A stretch of DNA of 31,469 nt from Bacillota bacterium. Its GTDB lineage: Bacteria > Bacillota > Clostridia > Acetivibrionales > DSM-1351. The stretch lies in the NCBI GenBank assembly GCA_023416275.1, contig JAEZIB010000041.1, positions 1-31,469 on the forward strand. The letters are read 5' to 3'. Below are positions 14,680-22,802 of this stretch, one piece after another; positions within the stretch are counted from its first letter, which is position 1; every line of letters starts with the position of its first letter. The notes beneath the pieces were generated by a model. It saw only the letters and a list, made by a program, of their open reading frames with translations, was not told where the DNA came from and made no database searches. The position numbers and the translations under genes are program-made.

Positions 14680-15651
14680 ATGAGAACAGTAAAAAAGCTT
14701 TTACCTGTAATTATTTTTTTAATAATTTTTACCGGATGTAATAGTAAAAATGCCATTGATTCTACTAAAGAAAGCAGTATTTCACACTCATCAACCTCAG
14801 TATCATCAGCAAATGAATCAGACACCTTCGGTTCGTGGGAGACTATATCTGAATTTCAAATAGCACATCCCACACACTATACAGGTTTTTTTAATGAAAC
14901 TCTTGGCATAACTTCAGGCCCAAATGGAGAGGTTCATTATACCAAGGATGGCGGCAAAACATGGCCCCAAGGGGATAATACATCTATGTGCCGCTTTGGA
15001 CTTGACATTGTCAATGAAAACATTGCCTGGAATTGTGGAAATGGTGGTAATGTTCGTGTAACTATTGATGGAGGCAAATCATGGAAGGAAACCAGTGATT
15101 TTGGTGATTTTGAGCCAGACCATTGCAGATTTTTATCTTTCCTCAATGAACAGACTGGATGGATTGCATCTCCTACTAGGCTTGCTTCTACTAACGATGG
15201 CGGAAAAATTTGGCATGAAATGAATATACCTGAAGGAGCAAATGAAATTGCATCGATATACCTAAGAACACCAAATGAAGGTTATCTAATGGATTCTAAT
15301 GGAATTCTCTACATTACAGGTGATAGTGGCAATACATGGTCAAGCCAGGATTTAGGCTTTGGAAAATTGAATCTAAAAGATGGAAAGAATATAAACGTCC
15401 CAAATTCAGCAATTTGTTTCAATAATTCCAATAATGGTATAATTGTAATTAATACAAAGGATAATGATGTATGGAAAACTTGTGTTTTCCATACGAGTGA
15501 CTCAGGAAAGATTTGGTCACAAGAAGAATTGCATCTTTCAGACACCTTTAGTAAAATGTTGAAAGTCTATATATCCAAGGATGGTAAGCTTCTTACTTTA
15601 TCAAATATAGATAATAATACCATTATATTAAAACGAACTAATCCAAGGTAA
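14680..15651 (+). CDS. BNR/Ycf48-like beta-propeller lipoprotein
   Basis: 323 residues. The lipoprotein signal ends at IIFTGC with Cys20. A serine-rich linker of about 30 residues follows. The rest has repeated Asp-box (BNR) turns: TKDGGKTW, TIDGGKSW, TNDGGKIW, TGDSGNTW, TSDSGKIW. This is typical of Ycf48-like or sialidase-like beta-propellers. Asp boxes are structural; no sialidase arginine triad is evident, so a binding or assembly role on the outer membrane face is more likely than catalysis. AAGGAGATGATTTAA before the ATG is a near-ideal ribosome binding site. It has its own terminator. The leader includes a copy of the dispersed repeat. Confidence 0.85.
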   Translation: MRTVKKLLPVIIFLIIFTGCNSKNAIDSTKESSISHSSTSVSSANESDTFGSWETISEFQIAHPTHYTGFFNETLGITSGPNGEVHYTKDGGKTWPQGDNTSMCRFGLDIVNENIAWNCGNGGNVRVTIDGGKSWKETSDFGDFEPDHCRFLSFLNEQTGWIASPTRLASTNDGGKIWHEMNIPEGANEIASIYLRTPNEGYLMDSNGILYITGDSGNTWSSQDLGFGKLNLKDGKNINVPNSAICFNNSNNGIIVINTKDNDVWKTCVFHTSDSGKIWSQEELHLSDTFSKMLKVYISKDGKLLTLSNIDNNTIILKRTNPR

Positions 15652-15662
15652 GCATGAAAATC

Positions 15663-15707
15663 AAATGCACCTACAAACATAGTATTATTTATGTTTGAGG
15701 TGCATTT
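15663..15707. terminator. intrinsic terminator of the BNR lipoprotein gene
   Basis: An 18-bp stem with a single-base bulge (AAATGCACCT-CAAACATA with its complement) around an 8-nt loop, ending in ATTTA. It begins 11 bases past the stop. Confidence 0.75.
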
Positions 15708-15763
15708 ATCTGTATTATTTATTTACATCCATAATTATATCCATTATGTATAAATTATTTTAA

Positions 15764-16519
15764 TTAATCCTTGATATAATACCACCACTTATCTGTAGCA
15801 GCAGATGCTGAAAAACTTCCTTCAGATATCCAATCATCCTTGAAATAACCTTTGTCATCAAGATTAACAAGATTGTCTTCATTTCCATTTTCATTTACTG
15901 ATCTAACATTAGTAAATGTAAATGCTACATCTTTTGATGTATTTAGTAAATATTGAGGAACACCTATTCCGTTTAGAATAGGAGCTGCATTCATGTATAT
16001 GCTTTGATCTGCACTTTGAGAGTTTTGAAGTGTCATGGTCTCACCAAGAGTGTATTCACTAGGTGACCAACTTGTTAATACTGCTTCTTTAAAACCAATA
16101 TCCAAAATAGGTGTATTTAATCTTGGATTTACATGTGAAAAATTCATTTCTGAATATACCTTCCAAACATGAAGATATTGACTACCAATATAAAATACTT
16201 GATGGTCATATGCTTCAGCTTTTAAATTTAGGTTTGATAGAAAGGTTACTATTCCACCATATCTATCGTCATTTAAGTCAACAACAAGGTCAACTTCAGC
16301 TCCGCTGAAAAATGTACCTGTACCACCAGCGCCCTTGAAGGTTGGGCCATTGTCATAAGAATCTGACGCAAAGCTAAATGTAGTTGTAGCTGCTTTGTAC
16401 GGTAATATTACACCACCTGCAGGTTCAACTGCTTCGAGTGCCACACCTCCCATTGCAAAACAGGGAACTGCAGAAACCAACATAACTGTAACTAAAAACA
16501 AACTAATAAATTTCTTCAT
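15764..16519 (-). CDS. secreted protein of unknown function
   Basis: 251 residues with a clear Sec signal peptide, MKKFISLFLVTVMLVSAVPC-FA (cleavage near residue 22). The mature part is acidic and beta-rich with GGTGTFFSGAEVDLVVDLND, then IYMNAAPILNGIG and FTFTNVRS. It has no cysteine and no membrane anchor, so it is probably released or wall-bound. No family is recognised. A strong AGGAGGT lies seven bases before the ATG. A MITE-like element ends 45 bases upstream and may supply its -35 box. No partner gene is obvious, because the gene upstream (PH domain) has its own terminator. Confidence 0.7.
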   Translation of the reverse strand: MKKFISLFLVTVMLVSAVPCFAMGGVALEAVEPAGGVILPYKAATTTFSFASDSYDNGPTFKGAGGTGTFFSGAEVDLVVDLNDDRYGGIVTFLSNLNLKAEAYDHQVFYIGSQYLHVWKVYSEMNFSHVNPRLNTPILDIGFKEAVLTSWSPSEYTLGETMTLQNSQSADQSIYMNAAPILNGIGVPQYLLNTSKDVAFTFTNVRSVNENGNEDNLVNLDDKGYFKDDWISEGSFSASAATDKWWYYIKD

Positions 16520-16541
16520 AACATACCTCCTAGTAAGTTAA

Positions 16542-16571
16542 ATTAAATTATTAATGGATGTAAAAAGTCAA
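16542..16571 (-). promoter_or_regulatory. possible promoter using the repeat element's end
   Basis: On the minus strand TTGACT (inside the left terminal repeat of the MITE-like element), 18 bases, then TTTAAT. The transcript would begin only about 15 bases before the start codon of the secreted protein gene, so the leader is very short and the call is weak. Confidence 0.3.
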
Positions 16572-16725
16572 TTATAGGAAAAAAGCTGATACTAACCGCC
16601 ACACATATTTTCAGCAAAAGAGAATATTGTTAAAACATACTTGTGGTTTTGTTGCTCGAAAATGCACTATGCTAGCACAATTTGTATTTTCGAGTTGTTG
16701 AAAAGCTTTGAACCATAATTGACTT
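16565..16725. mobile_element. MITE-like element with terminal inverted repeats, copy B
   Basis: The left end AAGTCAATTATAGGAAAAAAGC and the right end AGCTTTGAACCATAATTGACTT are inverted repeats matching at about 19 of 22 positions. Total length is 161 bp. Inside is a 9-bp perfect hairpin, CTCGAAAAT (16655) with ATTTTCGAG (16686). No coding capacity is present. The right end recurs at 14620 and 30364, and the inner hairpin recurs at 30236. Such non-coding elements are usually moved by the transposase of a related insertion sequence, or they are expressed as structured RNA. No clear target duplication was seen. Confidence 0.6.
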
Positions 16726-16730
16726 AAAGA

Positions 16731-16768
16731 AAAAATGGATATAATTCATTACAATTATATCCATTTTT
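16731..16768. terminator. perfect 16-bp bidirectional terminator
   Basis: AAAAATGGATATAATT pairs perfectly with AATTATATCCATTTTT around a CATTAC loop, giving a T tract on both strands. It ends the PH-domain gene (stop at 16839). Confidence 0.8.
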
Positions 16769-16838
16769 GTATATATCGTCAATATGCATCCAAATAATTT
16801 AATTTTTTACTATTTAGATGATTTTTGTCCTCATTTCC

Positions 16839-17216
16839 CTATTTCAAAACATATCCTGCAAGTACACTTTGCACTTCATAGATGTTAAGACTTTTATTAA
16901 AGGTCTTTTGAACTGGCAACTGAGAGCCAGAAAGCCAAATTTTTAATTCAGCATCTAGGTCAAGGTGTCCAGCTGTTTCTATACTAAAATGAATAATGCT
17001 TTTGTAAGGAATAGAATGATACTCAACCTTTTTGCCAGTCACTCCCTGCTTGTCTACCAACAGCAGTCTTTTATCTGTAAAAACAAAGTAATCACGAATC
17101 AGCTTATATGCTTTTTCAATTTTTTCTCCAGTCGCAAGAAGATTACCCAATTCCTTTTGAACATCATCAATTCTTACTTCTGATGCATTACCAAGTAATC
17201 CATCCATTAATCCCAT
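16839..17216 (-). CDS. bacterial PH-domain protein (bPH_1, YvbH-like)
   Basis: 125 residues. MGLMDGLLGNASEV is the typical helical start of this family. The PH-like barrel follows, with VFTDKRLLLVDKQGVTGKKV, then YHSIPYKSIIHFSIETAGH, then DLDAELKIWLSG. These are signature blocks of small bacterial PH proteins. The domain is a stand-alone cytoplasmic module of about 120 residues whose ligand is unknown in bacteria. GGAGG nine bases before the ATG at 17216 fixes the start; the ATG at 17231 lies within that binding site. Single-gene unit ending at the terminator at 16731-16768. Confidence 0.88.
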   Translation of the reverse strand: MGLMDGLLGNASEVRIDDVQKELGNLLATGEKIEKAYKLIRDYFVFTDKRLLLVDKQGVTGKKVEYHSIPYKSIIHFSIETAGHLDLDAELKIWLSGSQLPVQKTFNKSLNIYEVQSVLAGYVLK

Positions 17217-17307
17217 AATATTTTCCTCCATTAATTTTATTATTAAAACATTATTTCATTAACACTTATTTACATCAATACTGTAAAAGCATCAAATATT
17301 GCAGCAC

Positions 17308-17517
17308 TCAATTGGATTTATCCATCTTGGGCATACTGCTATCCACAATCTGTTTTTCTAATTTTGTTTTTGGTTTTGAATCCTTAGCCATCTTAGAAAA
17401 TATGTCTTGCTTGTTATTTCTTGTTGTAAATTTACTGTTAAAATTCTTTGCCATAGGCTTACTTGGTCCACCCAGATTTAACACCTCAAAATTATTCTTA
17501 TTTAAATTACTAATCAT
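17308..17517 (-). CDS. small lysine-rich hypothetical protein
   Basis: 69 residues, hydrophilic and probably disordered, with many lysine, serine and asparagine residues and the segment NLGGPSKPMAKNFNSKFTTR. GGGAAG six bases before the ATG is a plausible ribosome binding site. The opposite strand also has an open frame here, with no ribosome binding site. No family is recognised, and the gene is only moderately supported. It lies between cvfB and the PH-domain gene on the same strand. Confidence 0.4.
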   Translation of the reverse strand: MISNLNKNNFEVLNLGGPSKPMAKNFNSKFTTRNNKQDIFSKMAKDSKPKTKLEKQIVDSSMPKMDKSN

Positions 17518-17585
17518 CACTAGCTTCCCAAGCTTATCACATTAAGGTATAATTAATAAGGTCAACTCCTATATATTGTGTTATA

Positions 17586-18425
17586 TCACCACATTTTCTC
17601 AATACCTTCGTCTGTTATCTTGATAGCTCCTTCTTTAAGAAGTCTGCCTACTGCTCTTTTAAAAGCCGCCTTGCTTATATTAAACTCAGCTTTAATGCTT
17701 TCAGGAGAGCTTTTATCATTTAACAGAAGTTTGCCTCCTTTAGACTCCAACCTGTCCATAACTTTTTTTGAATCGCCTTCAATTTCGTTGTAGGCTTCAT
17801 TTCTCAGGCTTAACTCAAGCTTTCCATCCTGTTTTACCTTTTTAACTCTTACTTCGACATTTTCACCTACAGCATAGTTTCCATATAGCTCCTTATTGGG
17901 AATTAAGCCATGATACTTGTTATCTACAGCCACAAAGGCTCCCAGCTCCTTGCTAATCTCATATATCGTGCCATGGACTCTGTCTTTTTCTTTGTATGGT
18001 GACTGAAATTCCAGCAGCTCATATACTTTCATTGTTGCAGATAATCTGTCGCTTTTATCTATATACAAGCCTACCAAATAATTGCCACCTTCTGTAACCT
18101 CTGTTGTTTGCTCTTTAAAAGGCAAAAACAAATCTTTCTCCAAGCCCCAATCCAAAAATGAACCTATTCTTGTATTTTCTACAACCTTTAATACTGCTAA
18201 TTCTCCCAGCTCCAGTTTTGGTTTTCTTACAGTGGCTATTAATCTATCTTCCGAATCTTTATAAACAAATACCTCTATTTCATCCCCTACCTCTGTACCA
18301 TCTAGCACTTGGCTTTTGGGCAGTAAAATATCCTCTTTGTCAACACTGTTTTTTTTGTTAAGATATACACCAATCTGAGTTTTTCTAAGTACTACTAGAC
18401 ATTGTGTTTTCCCTAATTCTACCAT
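17586..18425 (-). CDS. cvfB: S1-domain RNA-binding protein, CvfB/YitL family
   Basis: 279 residues, the family's normal length. Three S1-type OB folds can be traced (about residues 1-65, 68-140, 145-210; for example KDRVHGTIYEISKELGAFVA), followed by a C-terminal winged helix with ISKAAFKRAVGRLLKEGAIK. CvfB is a conserved Firmicutes RNA-binding regulator linked to virulence gene expression in Staphylococcus. The N-terminus MVELGKTQCLVVLRKTQIG is the standard family start, with AAGGAATAACTT before the ATG. The gene is unlinked to obvious partners. A low-complexity GGTTTTTT repeat lies in its leader. Confidence 0.92.
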   Translation of the reverse strand: MVELGKTQCLVVLRKTQIGVYLNKKNSVDKEDILLPKSQVLDGTEVGDEIEVFVYKDSEDRLIATVRKPKLELGELAVLKVVENTRIGSFLDWGLEKDLFLPFKEQTTEVTEGGNYLVGLYIDKSDRLSATMKVYELLEFQSPYKEKDRVHGTIYEISKELGAFVAVDNKYHGLIPNKELYGNYAVGENVEVRVKKVKQDGKLELSLRNEAYNEIEGDSKKVMDRLESKGGKLLLNDKSSPESIKAEFNISKAAFKRAVGRLLKEGAIKITDEGIEKMW

Positions 18426-18450
18426 AAGTTATTCCTTTTCCTTTTATTAT

Positions 18451-18477
18451 GTTTTTTGGTTTTTTGGTTTTTGGTTT
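18451..18477. repeat. GGTTTTTT low-complexity repeat
   Basis: Three to four tandem GGTTTTT(T) units on the plus strand, just upstream of the cvfB ribosome binding site. The transcript would carry AAAAAACC repeats. Such a tract can vary in length by slippage. Confidence 0.5.
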
Positions 18478-18813
18478 GCTCAACTACAAAATGAAAAGTC
18501 AATCCATGCTCAAGTTTACCAATGGCTTGTTGTTCACTAAACTGACTTATTTTATGAAATTATTTAACTTTTCATTTGATATTGCTACCACACCTAATAT
18601 TACTAGCTCTAAGCAGTATATTCTGCTGCGAAGTTTTAGTTTATAATAATATTTCATTTTCATCCAATTATTTTAGGTAAAGCAAAAGCTTTAACTGAAT
18701 ATTTTAAGAAGTATTATTTCTAGCTATATGCTTATAGTATACCGTTATTATATTTATAAGAAAAGATTTTTATGTAATAATAAGGATGTCATAACCTATG
18801 AGTATAAATTTAG

Positions 18814-18840
18814 AAGCGATAGGATTAATCCCATCGCCTC
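18814..18840 (-). terminator. possible terminator of the MFS gene
   Basis: On the minus strand GCGATGGG pairs with CCTATCGC (one G-T) around a 6-nt loop, about 50 bases past the stop at 18889. The following T run is weak, so the call is tentative. Confidence 0.4.
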
Positions 18841-18888
18841 TGTTCCTCATAAACAATTATGTTTTATGTTTTTCTCATTAATTCTCTA

Positions 18889-20154
18889 CTAGCTCTTTAT
18901 TGCTTGTTTAGCTTTTTCACGTGGCGCTTTAATGAAAGAAATTATTACAATTCCCACTACTGCTGCAATAGCAGCTATTATGAACGCCGAAGAAAAGGCT
19001 TTTGTTTTACTAAAGTGTGCTACAATATATGACGAAGCAACTGCTCCTACACCAAAGCCTAATAAAACCATACCATAAATTTGCGATCCATGCTTTGTGC
19101 CCCAAAAATCAGCAGTTAATGCTGGGAATACTCCAAGAAATCCTCCGTAAGAAAAACCTATAACCGCTATAAAAGCAAGCATTATATAAGCTTTTGCAAA
19201 TGATACTCCAATAATTGAAGCGCCCGCTAGAAGTAAAAGTATTAATATTGTTTGTTTTCTTCCAATCTTATCTGATAGCCAACCCCAGAATAATCGTCCA
19301 AAGGAATTACAAATTGATATAATCATAACTCCCGCAACTGCTGTACTACTTGACAAACCACTATCAGGCTGTAAGCCAAGTATTTTGGCCATAGGAATCA
19401 TCATTGAACCTGCAGCAGTGGCACACATCAAAGCTAGTGTTACCATATAAAATTGTGGCATTTTCAAAACCTCACCAGGTGTAAAATCCTGCACTATATG
19501 AGTAGTCTTTTTCACCGACGGTGTCCAACCTTCAGGTTTAAAATCTTCAGGAGGATTTTTAATGAAAATAGCTCCTAAAACAGTAACAACTATAAATATA
19601 CCTCCCAAAACAGCAAAGGTCTTTAAAACACCTATTTGACCTATAAGTGCTTCTGCAATAGGTGTAAATACCAATCCTCCAAAGCCAAGTGCTGAAACAA
19701 TTATTCCTGTTACCATACCCCTGCGGTCCGGGAACCACTTTTGACAGGTTGAAATAGTTGTCGTATAAGCCATTCCCATTCCAAAGCCACCTAGAACTCC
19801 ATACGTAAGCCAGAGCAGCCATGGTGTAGACTCTGTTGTAAACTGAGCGAGAAAAAATCCAATGCCAAGTAAAATGCCTCCTGCAATTATAGCTGGTCTT
19901 GGATTTTTCAGCTTATTGTGAATTTTGCCTCCAACAACACTTCCAAAAGTTAGCACTCCAAGTAATAAAGAGTATGCTAAGGTTCCATAGGTTGCTGGCC
20001 ACTCAAACAAAGCATTTGGTGTTGTTTTTCCAATGATTAAGTACGATTGAAATACGCTCCAAATATAAGCTGTACCTAAACACATTTGAATTGCAATACT
20101 TGCTATAACCGGTATCCAACGATGTCTGTTAATTTGTACCTTTCCTTGATTCAT
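18889..20154 (-). CDS. MFS transporter, oxalate/formate antiporter (OFA) family
   Basis: 421 residues with 12 predicted membrane helices. The N-terminus RHRWIPVIASIAIQMCLGTA followed by YIWSVF is the OFA hallmark. The block CQKWFPDRRGMVTGIIVSAL with GFGG, and GRLFWGWLSDKIGRK between helices 8 and 9, are standard. OFA members exchange small carboxylates such as oxalate/formate, or take up pyruvate (YhjX-like). The substrate cannot be told from sequence alone. AGGAG nine bases before the ATG fixes the start. No oxalate-degradation gene lies nearby. A palindrome at 20189-20203 upstream may be an operator. Confidence 0.9.
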   Translation of the reverse strand: MNQGKVQINRHRWIPVIASIAIQMCLGTAYIWSVFQSYLIIGKTTPNALFEWPATYGTLAYSLLLGVLTFGSVVGGKIHNKLKNPRPAIIAGGILLGIGFFLAQFTTESTPWLLWLTYGVLGGFGMGMAYTTTISTCQKWFPDRRGMVTGIIVSALGFGGLVFTPIAEALIGQIGVLKTFAVLGGIFIVVTVLGAIFIKNPPEDFKPEGWTPSVKKTTHIVQDFTPGEVLKMPQFYMVTLALMCATAAGSMMIPMAKILGLQPDSGLSSSTAVAGVMIISICNSFGRLFWGWLSDKIGRKQTILILLLLAGASIIGVSFAKAYIMLAFIAVIGFSYGGFLGVFPALTADFWGTKHGSQIYGMVLLGFGVGAVASSYIVAHFSKTKAFSSAFIIAAIAAVVGIVIISFIKAPREKAKQAIKS

Positions 20155-20188
20155 TTAATCCGCTCCTAATCATATATTGTATATTCCT

Positions 20189-20203
20189 GTAACAATATGT
20201 TAC
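20189..20203. promoter_or_regulatory. palindromic putative operator
   Basis: GTAAC-AATAT-GTTAC is a perfect 5-5-5 palindrome about 35-50 bases before the MFS start codon. It lies directly downstream of TTGACC (minus strand, 20209-20214), a possible -35 box. The -10 is poor, so the exact promoter is unclear. Confidence 0.35.
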
Positions 20204-20323
20204 TTTATGGTCAAGTTTTTAGCCACACGATTTATATCCAATTTAGCGAATATAATGAATGTTTTTACCTCAATATGTTAAATTTAAAAACATTTAATAT
20301 AAATAAAGTTATAATAAAACAGA

Positions 20324-21265
20324 TTATATTGATAAGTCAATATCAAACTTTAATGTTTTAGTAAGTAAATCAGTTCCTAAAACAGTATTTGTAAAAATCC
20401 TCCTAGCTACATCAATATATTTCTCAGGTTCAGTAAGTGATGGACTATAATGAGTCAGCCAAAGTTCCTTTACATTCCCTTGCTTTGCCAGCAACCCAGC
20501 TTCTGAAAATGTCATATGCTTTTTAGCTTTAGCTTTTTCAGCATCATTTTCATCGCCATACATACCTTCACAAATAAATAAATCTGAGCCACTAACAAAA
20601 TCTACTAAACCCTCTATTGGTCTAGTATCAGTACAATAGCAGATTTTAACTCCTTCTCTCGCTTTACCTAATACCATTTCTGGCTTAACAACTCTATCAG
20701 CTAATGTTATTGTCTCGCCTTTCTGGATATAACTCCAGTAATTCATTGGAATATTTAATTCTTTAGCACGCGTCACATCAAACTTTCCCTTTCTTTTTAT
20801 CTCAATGCAGTACGATAAGCAGGGAATGGAGTGATCAACCCAAATGCTTTTTATAGTTAAATCATTCTTTAATGAGTCATTATTTATTAATATCTCAGTA
20901 TTTTCGACTTCTTTTAATTCAATCACCCTTAACTCATATGGCAATTCGGGTGAAATAACTGTTAAACCCTCAACCACGTACTTTAGTCCTGGAGGGCCCA
21001 CTAAAGTAAGAGGTTCAATTCTATCTGAATTGCCTAATGTAAGAAGTAAGCCTGGTAATCCGGCTATGTGATCGCCATGAAAATGAGTAAATAAAATGGT
21101 ATCAATAGCCCTAACCCCCCATCCAGCCATTTTTATAGGGATTTGAGTTCCTTCACCGCAATCTATTAAAATCATTCTTCCATTATACCTAAGAAGCAAT
21201 GCAGTTAGCCTTCTATCAGGCAGCGGCATCATGCCTCCAGTTCCCAACAAACAAACATCAAGCAT
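20324..21265 (-). CDS. rnz: ribonuclease Z family metallo-beta-lactamase
   Basis: 313 residues, typical short RNase Z. It cuts the 3' trailer of tRNA precursors lacking CCA, using two zinc ions. Ligands visible: H61, H63, D65 and H66 in THFHGDH, H145, D213 in CTDTRP, and H272 in LTHYSP. The motif KKHMTFSEAG carries the conserved H250. LLGTGGMMPLPDRRLTA is the normal N-terminus. AAAGGAG seven bases before the ATG at 21265 supports this start, while an upstream ATG at 21298 overlaps the dbpA stop as ATGA. Either way the gene is co-transcribed with dbpA. Confidence 0.92.
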   Translation of the reverse strand: MLDVCLLGTGGMMPLPDRRLTALLLRYNGRMILIDCGEGTQIPIKMAGWGVRAIDTILFTHFHGDHIAGLPGLLLTLGNSDRIEPLTLVGPPGLKYVVEGLTVISPELPYELRVIELKEVENTEILINNDSLKNDLTIKSIWVDHSIPCLSYCIEIKRKGKFDVTRAKELNIPMNYWSYIQKGETITLADRVVKPEMVLGKAREGVKICYCTDTRPIEGLVDFVSGSDLFICEGMYGDENDAEKAKAKKHMTFSEAGLLAKQGNVKELWLTHYSPSLTEPEKYIDVARRIFTNTVLGTDLLTKTLKFDIDLSI

Positions 21266-21294
21266 TGCTATCTCCTTTGTTTCAATCACTATAA

Positions 21295-22749
21295 TCATTG
21301 ATTTCTCGTCATATCTACCTTGCTAACCTTTCTAAGCCTTCCTTTGATAGGTGTATTTTGAAGCTCTTGATATACAAGTTCTCCTTTATTGTTTAAAATT
21401 TCCACAAAAGTAGACACGTCAGCTATGTTTATTATTCCAATATCTGCAGCTGTCATGCCTTTTATATTGCAAAGTGTACCTACAATGTCTACCGCTCTCA
21501 TCTTTGTTTTTTTGCCTGCATTTATATGCAATTTCATAATTTCCTTGTTAAGCTGCGCACCTTTGATTTCTTTTAGCTCGGGTGCTGAATTGATTTTCTC
21601 AACAAAGCCTTGCTCTGAATGAGTTACAATTTCCTTTTCAGGCCTTTCTTTTAAAGGTATCTCTTGTCCAATATATTTATGTATATCCTCAAGAAATTTA
21701 TCATCATTTGCTGCTACAAAAGTTATTGCTTTACCTTCCTTGCCTATGCGACCTGTTCTTCCTATCCTGTGAACATAGCTTTCACAGTTCTTTGGCACGT
21801 CATAATTAATTACAAGCTGTATATCAGCTATATCAATTCCTCTAGCTGCAACATCTGTAGCTACAAGATATCTATAATTGCCCTGCCGGAAATCATTCAT
21901 TACGCGAAGCCTGTCCTGCTGTTCCATTCCTCCATGTATTTTTGCACAAGAATACTTGAGCTTTGCCATGCTACTATAAACTTCGTCTACCTTTTGCTTT
22001 GTATTGCAAAATATAATGCAGCTATCAGGGTTTTCTACCACAGTAATGTCTTTTAAAAGCCCTATCTTATCTCTTTGCTCTACAGCAAATCTTTCTTGGC
22101 ATATCATTTCAGCGGTTGTATTTTGTTCTTCTATTTCAACAAATATTGGAGAATTCATGTGTTTGTCACACAAGTCACTTATATCTTTTGGCATAGTAGC
22201 TGACAGCAATATAGTTACTCGATTTTTTGAAAGGCTGGCTATTATCGTTTCAATTTGCTCTATAAAACCCATAGAAAGCATTTCATCAGCTTCATCTATT
22301 ACAAGATATTTTATATTTGATGTATCGAAAGTGCCTCTTTCTAAATGATCTATAGTTCTACCAGGAGTTCCAACCACCACATGTGTTTTTTGTTTAAGCT
22401 CCTTTTCCTGATTATAAAAAGGAGACTTTCCATAAATAGCAGCTACCTTTAACCTTTTAAATCTTCCTATATTAAAAATATCCTCTTTTACTTGAATAGC
22501 AAGCTCTCTTGTTGGTGTAAGCACTAGTGCCTGAGGCTTGTTCTCTTCCCACTCAACCCTCTGGCAAATGGGAATAGCAAAAGCAGCTGTCTTTCCGCTG
22601 CCTGTCTGAGATTTTACTATTATATCCTTTTTCTCTAATACAGCTGGTATAACCTGCTCTTGCACCTTTGTAGGTTTTGAATAATTTAATATTCTGATTG
22701 CCTTTAATATTTCTTTATCTAACACATAATTATCAAATGCTGTTGTCAT
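21295..22749 (-). CDS. dbpA: DEAD-box RNA helicase, DbpA/YxiN type
   Basis: 484 residues. RecA-like domain 1 has Walker A SQTGSGKTA (47-55), PTREL, DEAD in VIDEADEM, and SAT. Domain 2 has VATDVAARGID and HRIGRTGRIG. The C-terminal 75 residues form the DbpA RNA-recognition domain: KLHINAGKKTKMRAVDIVGT, then IKGMTAADIGIINI and TPIKGRLRKV. This domain binds hairpin 92 of 23S rRNA in B. subtilis YxiN, so the role is late 50S ribosome assembly. The Shine-Dalgarno is weak (AAAGAGA). The gene lies 53 bases after the oxidoreductase gene and overlaps or abuts rnz, forming an RNA-processing pair. Confidence 0.95.
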   Translation of the reverse strand: MTTAFDNYVLDKEILKAIRILNYSKPTKVQEQVIPAVLEKKDIIVKSQTGSGKTAAFAIPICQRVEWEENKPQALVLTPTRELAIQVKEDIFNIGRFKRLKVAAIYGKSPFYNQEKELKQKTHVVVGTPGRTIDHLERGTFDTSNIKYLVIDEADEMLSMGFIEQIETIIASLSKNRVTILLSATMPKDISDLCDKHMNSPIFVEIEEQNTTAEMICQERFAVEQRDKIGLLKDITVVENPDSCIIFCNTKQKVDEVYSSMAKLKYSCAKIHGGMEQQDRLRVMNDFRQGNYRYLVATDVAARGIDIADIQLVINYDVPKNCESYVHRIGRTGRIGKEGKAITFVAANDDKFLEDIHKYIGQEIPLKERPEKEIVTHSEQGFVEKINSAPELKEIKGAQLNKEIMKLHINAGKKTKMRAVDIVGTLCNIKGMTAADIGIINIADVSTFVEILNNKGELVYQELQNTPIKGRLRKVSKVDMTRNQ

Positions 22750-22773
22750 TATTTTTTCTCTTTCTATTATTTA

Positions 22774-22794
22774 GTTGAAGTTATACTCTTCAAC
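22774..22794. promoter_or_regulatory. small hairpin in the dbpA leader
   Basis: GTTGAAG-TTATACT-CTTCAAC, a perfect 7-bp stem in the 53-base gap between the oxidoreductase and dbpA genes. No T run follows on the minus strand, so it is not a clear terminator. It may be a processing or translation-control stem. Confidence 0.35.
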
Positions 22795-22802
22795 ATTTTA
22801 TC

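Larger units (their letters stand above)
18426..18888. other. intergenic stretch between cvfB and the MFS gene
   Basis: About 460 bases. It holds a (GGTTTTTT)n tract at 18451-18477 in the cvfB leader, a TAAAGC-AAAA-GCTTTA palindrome near 18677-18692, and a hairpin at 18814-18838. The plus-strand frame at 18449-18646 lacks a ribosome binding site and reads as low-complexity hydrophobic noise. Confidence 0.5.

Noticed and set aside
17312..17545. Plus-strand open frame opposite the small lysine-rich gene
   Set aside because: No Shine-Dalgarno, hydrophobic mirror of the minus-strand frame, and overlaps a better supported minus-strand start.
18449..18646. Plus-strand open frame of 65 codons upstream of cvfB
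   Set aside because: No ribosome binding site and repetitive FFGFLVFG start that comes from the GGTTTTTT tract.
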